Shown here one piece after another: positions 1-7,377 of a DNA stretch of 23,483 bases. The position numbers and the translations under genes are program-made. Origin of the DNA: a bacterium (GTDB lineage Bacteria > Desulfobacterota > Deferrisomatia > Deferrisomatales > BM512); contig SRXB01000004.1 of the NCBI GenBank assembly GCA_009724975.1, positions 1 through 23,483 on the forward strand, written 5' to 3'. The number at the start of each line of letters is the position of its first letter. Within the stretch, counting starts at the first letter, position 1. The notes below the pieces were generated by a model, which searched no databases, was not told the DNA's origin, and saw nothing but the letters and a program-made list of their open reading frames with translations.

Positions 1-439
1 TGGCGAAGAAAAAGGGCAGATCCGCGCCCACCTTGAAGGCGGAACGCGCCTTTGCCTCGGGGGAGAGGGCTTTGCCGCAAAGCTCCTCAAGCGCCATTAT
101 GACTGCGGCGGCGTCGCTGGAGCCTCCGCCCATTCCCGCCCCGACCGGAATATTTTTTTCGACCGATATTCTGACCCCCCCTGCGGTTTTTGTCTCTTCA
201 AGGAAAAACCTCGCGGCGCGATGGCAGATGTTTTTGTCGCCGGAGCCAACGTGCGGGGAGCCGCTTGAAATTACGCTTATCTCGTGGGAGGCTGGCAAAA
301 ATTCAACCGTCAGGCAATCGTATAGCGATACCGGTGCCATCAGCATTTTCAGGTTGTGATAGCCGTCGGGCCGCTTGCCGACCACCTCAAGGCTGAAGTT
401 GACCTTCGCCGGCGGGTAAATTTTGATTAAATCGCCCAC
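1..439 (-). CDS. ispE: 4-diphosphocytidyl-2-C-methyl-D-erythritol kinase, N-terminal part (cut by window edge)
   Basis: IspE is a GHMP-family kinase. It phosphorylates the 2-hydroxyl of CDP-methylerythritol with ATP in the cytosolic MEP pathway to isoprenoid precursors. The 146 visible residues show the family layout: PPAKVNFSLEV near the N-terminus with Lys12 as the likely catalytic lysine, DGYHNL at 25-30, the glycine-rich ATP loop PVGAGMGGGSSDAA at 98-111, and KVGADLPFF at 136-144 with the likely catalytic Asp140. The family is usually about 280-300 residues, so roughly half is missing past the left edge. I place the start at a GTG (439-437) preceded by AGGAAG; no in-frame ATG lies just upstream. 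A terminator separates it from fprA, so it probably has its own promoter within 440-470, although I see no clear one. The identification is firm; the start is probable. Confidence 0.93.
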   Translation of the reverse strand, partial: MGDLIKIYPPAKVNFSLEVVGKRPDGYHNLKMLMAPVSLYDCLTVEFLPASHEISVISSGSPHVGSGDKNICHRAARFFLEETKTAGGVRISVEKNIPVGAGMGGGSSDAAAVIMALEELCGKALSPEAKARSAFKVGADLPFFFA

Positions 440-470
440 AGTTTCTTCCTGATCGCTTTCGGATGGAGCC

Positions 471-506
471 TGGCAAAAACGAAGCCGCCCGGATTAACCG
501 GGCGGC
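471..506 (-). terminator. Intrinsic terminator downstream of fprA
   Basis: There is a perfect 9-bp stem, GCCGCCCGG (484-492) pairing with CCGGGCGGC (498-506), with a 5-nt loop. On the minus strand it is followed by TTCGTTTTTG, a T-rich tail. Position and orientation fit termination of the rubredoxin-fprA transcript, 22 nt beyond the fprA stop codon, and insulation of ispE. Confidence 0.85.
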
Positions 507-527
507 CATTTTAAGGCAAGAGATATA

Positions 528-1718
528 TCAGGATTTTATCGCTTCGGCAAGTTTGGCGCCGAAAGCCCTGCAATTTTCCAGGTCTTCTGGCGTAGGTACA
601 AGCCGGATTCTCACGGGGGCCTCGGGGACCTTGAATTTTAGTCCCTTTAGCCTTTCGGTTAACATTACCGGCCCTTCGCCGCTCCAGCCGTAGGAGCCGA
701 AAGCCCCCGCCGTTTTTCCTTTGACCTTGACGGTCAAAAGCGAGCTTAAAAAGTTCCATGCGTGGGGGAGGGCGTCGCCGTTGATGGTGCAGGACCCCAC
801 GGCTATGCCGGAGGCTTTTTCCACCTCGTCCAGCAACATGGAATCATCGGTTCCCGTCAGGTCGAAGATCTCGGTGTCGACTCCCTGGGAGCGAGCCCCT
901 TCGGCGACAGCGTCCGCCATCTTCGTGGTATTGCCGTAGGCGCTGACATAAAGCACGAGCAAAAGCCTCTTTCCTTCCGGTTCCTCGGGGGCGGCCCACG
1001 ACTTATAGTGATCCAGGGCCTTTTTCACCCCGCTTCTTATGATTGGCCCGTGGCTTGGGCAGATGACCTTAACTTTCAGCCCCTCGACCCGCGCCACCGC
1101 CCTTCGGACGTGTTCCTTGAAAGGACGCATTATCGCCTGGAAGTAATACTTGAAGGCGTAATCGTAGTTGCCCACCTCGTCGTCGAAGAGCCTGTCGTCG
1201 CAGTAATGCGCGCCAAGGAAGTCGCAAGGGAAGAGGATTTCATCTTCCTTAAGGTAGGTGAACATCGTGTCGGGCCAGTGGAGGAAGGGCTCGATCATGA
1301 ATTCAAGCGTCTTGCCGCCAAGGTCGATGATATCGCCGTCCGAAACGAGAATCGCCTCGGGCAGGGGCCTGTTTATGATATTTTCGACAAGCGACTTGCC
1401 CGGCTTCGTCATCACCAGCTTCGCATTGGGCGCTACGGTCAAAAGCTCGGGCAGGGCGCCGGAGTGGTCGGGCTCCATGTGGTTCATTACGATGTAGTCG
1501 ATCTTGGCGGGGTCTACTACCCTTGAGAGGTTTTCGATGAAAAGGGAGGAAAACTTCCCCTTGTTAGTTTCGATGAGAGCCGTTTTTTCTTTGCCGACGA
1601 CCAGATAGGAGTTATAGGTGGTTCCGTGCTCGGCGCGCATCACCACGTCGAAGACGCGAAGCTGCGGGTCGAGGGTTCCGACCCACTTGACCCCCGAAGA
1701 TATTTCAATTGCGCGCAT
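528..1718 (-). CDS. fprA: A-type flavoprotein (FprA/rubredoxin:oxygen oxidoreductase family)
   Basis: This is a 396-residue diiron flavoprotein. Family members take electrons from rubredoxin and reduce O2 to water or NO to N2O in the cytoplasm of anaerobes. The N-terminal metallo-beta-lactamase-like domain (about 1-245) carries all expected iron ligands: H80, E82, D84 in NHMEPDHSG, then H147, D166 and H223. The C-terminal flavodoxin domain (about 250-396) has the FMN phosphate loop SAYGNTTKMA at 259-268 and a GSYGWSG segment. It ends without the extra rubredoxin domain of NorV; the rubredoxin is instead the gene just upstream. I chose ATG 1718-1716, right after the rubredoxin stop, with GAAGAG upstream. 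A TTG immediately before it (1721-1719) is an alternative start. O2 versus NO preference cannot be read from the sequence. Confidence 0.95.
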   Translation of the reverse strand: MRAIEISSGVKWVGTLDPQLRVFDVVMRAEHGTTYNSYLVVGKEKTALIETNKGKFSSLFIENLSRVVDPAKIDYIVMNHMEPDHSGALPELLTVAPNAKLVMTKPGKSLVENIINRPLPEAILVSDGDIIDLGGKTLEFMIEPFLHWPDTMFTYLKEDEILFPCDFLGAHYCDDRLFDDEVGNYDYAFKYYFQAIMRPFKEHVRRAVARVEGLKVKVICPSHGPIIRSGVKKALDHYKSWAAPEEPEGKRLLLVLYVSAYGNTTKMADAVAEGARSQGVDTEIFDLTGTDDSMLLDEVEKASGIAVGSCTINGDALPHAWNFLSSLLTVKVKGKTAGAFGSYGWSGEGPVMLTERLKGLKFKVPEAPVRIRLVPTPEDLENCRAFGAKLAEAIKS

Positions 1719-1721
1719 CAA

Positions 1722-1880
1722 TTACATCTCTTCGAACATTGCCTTTTCTGCGCCGCAATCCGGGCAGGTCCAGCTGTCGGGAAGGTCCTCGAAAGCGGTC
1801 CCGGCGGGAATATTCTGGGAAGGATCGCCTTTGGCGGGGTCGTAGACGTAGCCGCAGATCGCACACTGGTATTTCTTCAT
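1722..1880 (-). CDS. Rubredoxin
   Basis: This is a 52-residue protein with the classic rubredoxin pattern. It has CAICGYVYDP near the N-terminus (C6, C9) and CPDCGAEK near the C-terminus (C39, C42), giving the four cysteines that bind one iron. The PAKGDP and LPDSWTCP segments between them are also typical. Rubredoxin is a small cytosolic one-electron carrier. Its stop codon lies 3 nt before the fprA ATG, so the two are surely co-transcribed, and the pairing implies that it feeds electrons to FprA. The start ATG (1880-1878) has a strong AGAGGAG 8 nt upstream. The divergent neighbour on the other strand leaves about 105 nt for both promoters, which I could not assign confidently. Confidence 0.97.
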   Translation of the reverse strand: MKKYQCAICGYVYDPAKGDPSQNIPAGTAFEDLPDSWTCPDCGAEKAMFEEM

Positions 1881-1985
1881 CGCTTTTCTCCTCTAAAGAG
1901 TAAAATGGCTTCGCAAAAAAAAGAGTTGCGGAATAAAATACTACCATACTTTTTACCCCCGCGTGGCTTTCGTCTGGAGGTTTTT

Positions 1986-2540
1986 TTGAAATTCCCCCTC
2001 GTATTTCTTTGCGCCTTGTTTGCGCTTTCTTCCCCCTGCCTGGCCGGCGAAACCTATAAATGGATCGATCAGGACGGAAATACCCATTTCACGGACAATT
2101 TATTCAACATACCGGGAGAAGGGCTCTCGTCGGTAAAGGTTTACCGCGAACTCGAAAACGAGAGGGAGTCTTACATACCCCTTCGCAAAACCTCGGGCGG
2201 GTATCTTGTCGAGGCGCTGGTCGATGATTCCTGGAAGGTCAACCTTTTGCTCGACACCGGAGCCTCCGCCACCGTCATATCGCCCGCCGCCCTTAAAAAC
2301 ATGGGCTACGAGGTGAAGAACGATCCCCCGGTGGAGATGCACACCGCCGGCGGGACCGTAAGGGCTGGGTGGGCCGACCTTAAAAAGGTGAGCGTGGGAG
2401 GGGCGAAGAAAGAGAAAATGCGCATAGTGGCGCATGACGCCGTTTCCGGCGTCGATGGCCTTTTGGGAATGGATTTTCTGGGGGCTTTCCGGGTAGAGAT
2501 AATCTCCTCGGGGCCGAGCCTCAAACTTTCGACCCCGTGA
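1986..2540 (+). CDS. Secreted DUF4124 / retropepsin-like aspartic protease family protein
   Basis: This is a 184-residue predicted periplasmic protein. Residues 1-20 form a hydrophobic signal peptide ending CLA|GET. Next comes YKWIDQDGNTHFTDN (24-38), typical of the N-terminal DUF4124 domain of proteobacterial envelope proteins. The rest is a single retropepsin-like (clan AA) domain with VNLLLDTGASATVIS (85-99, catalytic Asp90 in DTGAS) and a later GVDGLLGMDFLG segment resembling the second conserved strand. Such proteases act as dimers; substrates of these bacterial members are mostly unknown. The start is a TTG with CTGGAGG 5 nt upstream. The frame stays open much further 5', but that part overlaps rubredoxin antisense and lacks a signal sequence. 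The stop overlaps a possible GTG start of the helicase gene, so the two may be translationally coupled. Confidence 0.85.
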   Translation: MKFPLVFLCALFALSSPCLAGETYKWIDQDGNTHFTDNLFNIPGEGLSSVKVYRELENERESYIPLRKTSGGYLVEALVDDSWKVNLLLDTGASATVISPAALKNMGYEVKNDPPVEMHTAGGTVRAGWADLKKVSVGGAKKEKMRIVAHDAVSGVDGLLGMDFLGAFRVEIISSGPSLKLSTP

Positions 2541-2545
2541 TTGCG

Positions 2546-4810
2546 ATGGCCCCAGACTCCCTCCTTGACTCCCTGAACCCGCCCCAGCTTGAAGCCGTGA
2601 CCCATGGCGAGGGGCCGCTTCTCGTGCTCGCCGGAGCCGGTAGCGGCAAGACCCGCGTTTTGGCCCACCGCATCGCCTTTCTGGTCGAGCGCACCGGCGT
2701 TTCGCCCCACTCGATTCTGGCCCTTACCTTCACCAACAAAGCCGCCAACCAGATGAAGGAGAGAGTGTCGGCCCTCCTTGGCGGCTCGCTTCACGGGGCG
2801 TGGCTCGGCACCTTCCACTCCATAGCCCTTCGGATACTTCGGGCAAACGGCGAAATGACGCGCTGGGGAAGCGATTTTGCCGTTTACGACGGCGATGACC
2901 AGCGCAGGCTCGCGAAAGGGGTCTGCGAATCGCTTTCCATAGACACCAAAAAGTACAAACCTGCCTCGCTCCTTGCCGCCGTCTCGCGCGCGAAGGACGA
3001 CGGGCGCGATTTCGCCTCCTTCGACGACCCTTCCGGCGGTGGCTCCCCCCACGCGAAGGTCTTTTACTCTTTTTACAAGCTCTACACCCAGCGGCTTGTG
3101 AACGCGCGGGCCATGGATTTCGGCGATCTTTTGCTGGAAACCCTTCGCCTCTTCGAGGAGAGCCCCGAAATCGCGCAAAAATACTCCTCGCGCTTTCGCC
3201 ACCTCCTAATCGACGAATACCAGGACACCAACCGCGTCCAGCATCTTCTGGCCAAAGTCCTCAGCGGCCATTGGGGCAATATAATGGCGGTCGGCGACGA
3301 CGACCAGTCCATCTACGGCTGGCGCGGGGCTGACCTGCGCAACATACTCGATTTCGAACGCGATTACCCCCAGACCAAGATAATAAAACTCGAACAGAAT
3401 TACCGCTCGACCCCCGAAATATTAAGGGCCGCCTCCTCCGTCATAGCGCAGAACAGGGGAAGGCACGAAAAGACCCTGTGGACCGCAAGGCGAGAAGGCG
3501 CGCCCCTTGTCTGCCATACCGCCAACACCGAGGAGGAGGAGGCCGCCTTCATCGTCGAAACCGCCCTTGCCCTCGCGAGAAAAGGCGCGGGGCTTGGCGA
3601 GATGGCGGTCCTTTACCGCACCCACGCCCTCTCAAGGCCCATAGAAGACGCGCTTATGGCAAGGGGGGTGCGCTACGCCGTCTATGGCGGCCTTCGCTTT
3701 TACGAGCGAAAGGAGATAAAGGACGCGCTCTCTTATCTTCGCCTTGTGCTTGCCCCCTACGACCCCGTCGCCCTCCGAAGGGTAATCAACGAGCCTCCAA
3801 GGGGGATAGGCGACAAGACCGTGGAGCAGATTTTCGATTTCTCGGCGCAAAGGGATCTCGACCTTTGGAGCAGTGCGCGCCGGATGGTCGAGGAGGGGGC
3901 CTTGCCGCCGCGCGCGGCCAGGGCCGTGGCCGCCTTCATCTCCCTCGTGGAGGGGTGGCGCGGCTTCTTTGCGGCTGGCGAAGGGCTTGGCTTAATTTTA
4001 AAGCGCATATTCGAGGAGAGCGGTCTTCTAGGGGCGATAGAGAGGGCCAAAGAGGACGAGCGCGAGGCCGAGCGGCTTCAAAACCTTGAGGAATTGGTCA
4101 ACGCCGCCGAGGCGCACGAGTCCGAGGGTGGCAACATAGTCACCTTTCTCGACCGCGCCGCCCTCGTCAGCGACATGGACGCCTCGGGGGAGGAGCGAAG
4201 CGCCTTGTCCCTGATGACGATACACTCCGCAAAGGGCCTTGAGTTCTCAACGGTCTTCGTAGCGGGCCTTGAGGAAGAGGTTTTCCCACATTCGCTCAGC
4301 AGCGGCTCAAAAGAAGAGGTGGAGGAGGAGCGCCGCCTCTGCTACGTGGCAATGACGAGGGCGCGGGAGAGGCTTTACCTAACGCGGGCCAGGGTTCGCC
4401 GCGTTTTCGGGGCCGAAGGGCTCTTTCGCCCCCCCAGCAGGTTTCTCTTCGAGCTGCCGGAGGGGATGCGCCCCGCCGATCTTGCCTTCGCGGCGCGCCC
4501 TGCCTCGGTCGGCGCGGATTTTGCCTCGCAAAAGAGCGGTTTCGCAAGGCCGCTACCCGAAAAAAGGGAAGGCGGGAAAGTCGGGGAGGTCATAGAACCC
4601 CAATCGGGCGGGCGGTATATTTCCGTTGACCCGGAGGCCTCGGATTATAAGAAGGGAATGCGGATACGCCACCCGAAATATGGCGCGGGAATGGTCACCG
4701 CCGTTGACGGGCGCGGCCCGGCGGCGCGCGTTTCGGTTGATTTTTCAAGCGGGGAGAAGAAGAAATTCGTGGCGGGCCTCTCCGGTCTCGAAATACTTGT
4801 TGATGATTAA
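2546..4810 (+). CDS. pcrA: UvrD/PcrA-type superfamily 1 DNA helicase
   Basis: This is a 754-residue 3'-5' DNA helicase for nucleotide-excision and mismatch repair and for clearing RecA filaments or stalled forks. All SF1A motifs are visible: Walker A AGAGSGKT (29-36), the Q-motif-like LNPPQLEAV, the DEYQDTN Walker B, GDDDQSIYGWRGA (motif III), LEQNYRS (motif IV), TIHSAKGLEF (motif V) and YVAMTRARERLYLT (motif VI). The C-terminal tail YKKGMRIRHPKYGAG...VDF resembles the PcrA/UvrD C-terminal Tudor-like domain that binds RNA polymerase. I chose ATG 2546 because it gives the same spacing to LLDSLN as I recall for E. coli UvrD. The GTG at 2537, overlapping the upstream stop as GTGA, is an alternative. 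Neither has a clear Shine-Dalgarno, which fits coupling to the upstream gene. The choice between the names pcrA and uvrD is open. Confidence 0.95.
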   Translation: MAPDSLLDSLNPPQLEAVTHGEGPLLVLAGAGSGKTRVLAHRIAFLVERTGVSPHSILALTFTNKAANQMKERVSALLGGSLHGAWLGTFHSIALRILRANGEMTRWGSDFAVYDGDDQRRLAKGVCESLSIDTKKYKPASLLAAVSRAKDDGRDFASFDDPSGGGSPHAKVFYSFYKLYTQRLVNARAMDFGDLLLETLRLFEESPEIAQKYSSRFRHLLIDEYQDTNRVQHLLAKVLSGHWGNIMAVGDDDQSIYGWRGADLRNILDFERDYPQTKIIKLEQNYRSTPEILRAASSVIAQNRGRHEKTLWTARREGAPLVCHTANTEEEEAAFIVETALALARKGAGLGEMAVLYRTHALSRPIEDALMARGVRYAVYGGLRFYERKEIKDALSYLRLVLAPYDPVALRRVINEPPRGIGDKTVEQIFDFSAQRDLDLWSSARRMVEEGALPPRAARAVAAFISLVEGWRGFFAAGEGLGLILKRIFEESGLLGAIERAKEDEREAERLQNLEELVNAAEAHESEGGNIVTFLDRAALVSDMDASGEERSALSLMTIHSAKGLEFSTVFVAGLEEEVFPHSLSSGSKEEVEEERRLCYVAMTRARERLYLTRARVRRVFGAEGLFRPPSRFLFELPEGMRPADLAFAARPASVGADFASQKSGFARPLPEKREGGKVGEVIEPQSGGRYISVDPEASDYKKGMRIRHPKYGAGMVTAVDGRGPAARVSVDFSSGEKKKFVAGLSGLEILVDD

Positions 4811-7377
4811 CTTTTTTCCGCCGGCCCGACTATAACAGAGCAAAAATTGCCGCCGCCGAAATATTTGGAGGCGGCCCTCTCCACATCTTCGGCACTGACC
4901 GCGAGAATGTTTTTCGCGTAATCGAGGTAGCTTCGAAAATCGAGGCCGTAAAGCTCGTCAAGGGCCATCTGCGCGGCCCGAAAATCATTCTCCTGAAGCC
5001 CCAGCTCAAAGGTTCCCGCCAGCTTTTGGCCGGCCTGCTCAACCTCTTTTGACGAAAACCTGCCCTTCGCCAGCTCCTCCATTTCCGATATCAGGCCCTC
5101 AAGGGCGACCTTTGCGTTGGCTGGGCTGGTGGCTATGTAACCGGCGAGATAGCCGGGCTGAACGCCCTCGATGCAGGTTGATGTAACCGAGTAGGCCAGC
5201 CCCTTTTTGTCGCGCAGAGACTTGAAGAGCCGACCGCCTTGCCCCGAAAGCATCGCATTTATGACCCTAAGCGCGAAGCGGTCCTTGCCGGTTATCGAGG
5301 AGCCGAGTACGCCCGCCACAACGTGCGCCTGCTCGTGGGGGGAATCAAGCCTCAACATTCTCGGCGCACTTACTTTAGCTGGTGGCGCGGGGAGGGGCTT
5401 CGCCGCCGGATTTTTTCTGCAAACGCCGGGGGAAAGCGCCTCGGAAATGCGCTGAGCCGCCCTTTGCGGGTCTATGTCGCCCACGAGTGAGATGACAAGC
5501 CCCTTTGGGTTTAACGAAGACGCGTGAAGCGAGGAGAGGTAGCCCCGCGAGAGGGAATTGACCGACTCGGCGGAGCCCAGGATGTCGTTGCCGTAAGGGT
5601 GGTCGCCGAAAAGCAGTTTTTCAAAAGCGCGAAAGGCTTTGGATGCGGGGTTGTCTTCCCTTCTGCCTATGGAGGCGAGCTGGTCCTCCCTGGATTTTTC
5701 CACTTCATCCCCGCTGAAGGAGGGGTTTTGCAGGATGTCGCAAAAAAGGTCCAGCGCCGCGTCCGAGTGTTTGGAGAGAAATTCGCTCTTCAGGCCAAAG
5801 GAATTTCGCCCCGAAAAACCCTCCACGTGGCCGCCGATGCGGTCGCCCTCTCTCGCTATGTCGAAGACCGAGCGTTTTTTTGTTCCCTTTGGCAGCGCGT
5901 CGGCCAGAAGGTAATAGGCCCCCTCCCTCCCGGGCTCCTCAAGAATGGTCCCTCCCGCCACAGCCGCCCTCGCCGCCGCTATGGGCGCCGTCCCGCAGCG
6001 CTTGAAAAGGAGGGTGGCTCCGCAGGGGAGAAGAATCTTCTCGCCGAAGGCCTTTTGGACCTTCTTCTTGTGGCTGGAAAAAGCTTCGCGCAAAATGGCC
6101 CCGGCCTTTTCGACCTGGGCTGTGGCTGTTTTTCTGGCTGGCCGAATCGCCGAATAGATAGCTTCGTCGGGTTTTAATATCTCGCTTGCCGCAAAAGAGA
6201 TTGCGCGGGCGTCCAGCGATTCGATTTTCGACAGATATTCGCTTTCGGCCTCGGCCCCGCCGTGGACAACATGAAAATAGCCTATTTTCTGCGCAAGGCC
6301 TTGCACGGTTTCCTTTTGAAAGAGGAAATCCGCCTCTATTCCCTCTTTCGCCCGCCGAATTTCCTCGGGGGAAGGAGGGTTTTTGGCCGCCTCGGCCAGT
6401 TCGGCGCAAATCGCCCCGAAAGCGGCCTCGAACTTGTTGGTCGCAGTAACGCCGCCGACGTAGAGAAGCCCCGGCCCGCGAGGGGTGTAGGTTCCCGCGC
6501 CGACGGAGACCACCAGGTTTTTTTCTAGCTTTACCTTTTCCTGCAGTCGGGAAGCTTCACCCTGTCCAAGAATAGCGGTGAAAAGATCTATGGCGGGTAT
6601 TTTGCCGTGCCCGGCGCCCGGTATGGGAAAGGCCAAGTCGAAATAAATCTCGCCGACCGGTTTTTGCTCGACGAAGCCGCGAAAGCCCTGACGCGGCGCT
6701 TTTGCCGGAATTTTGGGTTTTCTTGGCGGCGGAGCCGGAGGTTTGGAGCCGAAGATTTGTCCGGCCAGGGAGAAAAATTTCTCCTCCGAGATGTCTCCCA
6801 CCGCCACAAGGGTCATGTTGGAGGGTCGATACCACTTCTTTACGAAGTTTTTGCAATCTTTCGAGGCAAATCCCATCACCGACTCCTCGTTCCCGATAAC
6901 GGGGAGGCCGTAGGGGTGCGTGCCGTAGGCGGATTTGAACAAATTTCTTGAGAGGCAGTGCTGGGGGAGGTCGCGGGCCCGCCGAATCTCTTCGAGGACG
7001 ACCTTCTTTTCCATGAATAGTTCGTTTTCGTCGAAGACGGAGTTGAAAAGCGCATCGGCCAGCACCTCAAGTCCGGCTTTTGCGTAGCGGCTGGCGACAA
7101 GGGCGGTGTAAACGGTGTGGTCAAAGCTTGTGTAGGCGTTTATCTCTCCGCCGAGATTTTCTATCTGGGCGGCTATCTCGCCCGGGCCGCGAGTTTTGGT
7201 GCCCTTGAATAGCATGTGCTCGACCACGTGCGCAAGACCCGCCTCGTTTGCGGTTTCGCAGGTTGAGCCGGAGCGCACCCAAAGGTCCAGCGCTATGGCA
7301 GGGGCCGAGGAGGAGCGAAGGAAGATTATCTCAAGGCCGTTGGAGAGTTTTTTTACGGTGGGGCGCTCGTTGCTCAT
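4807..7377 (-). CDS. M16 family zinc metallopeptidase, two fused domains (C-terminal half inactive)
   Basis: This 856-residue protein holds two M16 (pitrilysin/processing-peptidase) units in one chain. The N-terminal unit carries the inverted zinc motif HVVEH (50-54) and the downstream glutamate in VVLEEIRR (about 127-133). The second unit starts near EKILLPCGATLLFKR; at the equivalent position it reads YYLLADALPKGT, with no HxxEH, so it should be the non-catalytic partner half that closes the chamber. M16 enzymes degrade short peptides. I see no signal peptide at the start (MSNERPTVKKLSNGLEI), so it is probably cytoplasmic, or exported by an unseen route. Its ATG overlaps the stop of the upstream binding-protein gene (ATGA), indicating one operon. 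Its stop overlaps the helicase stop on the other strand. Confidence 0.92.
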   Translation of the reverse strand: MSNERPTVKKLSNGLEIIFLRSSSAPAIALDLWVRSGSTCETANEAGLAHVVEHMLFKGTKTRGPGEIAAQIENLGGEINAYTSFDHTVYTALVASRYAKAGLEVLADALFNSVFDENELFMEKKVVLEEIRRARDLPQHCLSRNLFKSAYGTHPYGLPVIGNEESVMGFASKDCKNFVKKWYRPSNMTLVAVGDISEEKFFSLAGQIFGSKPPAPPPRKPKIPAKAPRQGFRGFVEQKPVGEIYFDLAFPIPGAGHGKIPAIDLFTAILGQGEASRLQEKVKLEKNLVVSVGAGTYTPRGPGLLYVGGVTATNKFEAAFGAICAELAEAAKNPPSPEEIRRAKEGIEADFLFQKETVQGLAQKIGYFHVVHGGAEAESEYLSKIESLDARAISFAASEILKPDEAIYSAIRPARKTATAQVEKAGAILREAFSSHKKKVQKAFGEKILLPCGATLLFKRCGTAPIAAARAAVAGGTILEEPGREGAYYLLADALPKGTKKRSVFDIAREGDRIGGHVEGFSGRNSFGLKSEFLSKHSDAALDLFCDILQNPSFSGDEVEKSREDQLASIGRREDNPASKAFRAFEKLLFGDHPYGNDILGSAESVNSLSRGYLSSLHASSLNPKGLVISLVGDIDPQRAAQRISEALSPGVCRKNPAAKPLPAPPAKVSAPRMLRLDSPHEQAHVVAGVLGSSITGKDRFALRVINAMLSGQGGRLFKSLRDKKGLAYSVTSTCIEGVQPGYLAGYIATSPANAKVALEGLISEMEELAKGRFSSKEVEQAGQKLAGTFELGLQENDFRAAQMALDELYGLDFRSYLDYAKNILAVSAEDVERAASKYFGGGNFCSVIVGPAEKS

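Noticed and set aside
762..1526. Plus-strand open frame (254 codons) opposite fprA
   Set aside because: It is antisense to fprA, whose diiron and flavin motifs are complete; it has no motif or plausible context of its own.
1626..1985. Upstream extension of the retropepsin-like frame
   Set aside because: It overlaps rubredoxin antisense and places the signal peptide in the middle of the protein; TTG 1986 has a ribosome site and gives an N-terminal signal.
1881..1985. Promoters in the rubredoxin/retropepsin divergent gap
   Set aside because: AT-rich stretches exist, but no -35/-10 pair with acceptable spacing could be chosen on either strand.
2306..3202. Minus-strand open frame (298 codons) across the retropepsin and helicase genes
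   Set aside because: It is antisense to two supported genes and its translation is unstructured basic/glycine-rich sequence.
5524..6177. Plus-strand open frame (217 codons) within the M16 peptidase gene
   Set aside because: It is antisense to a well-supported peptidase and has no motif.
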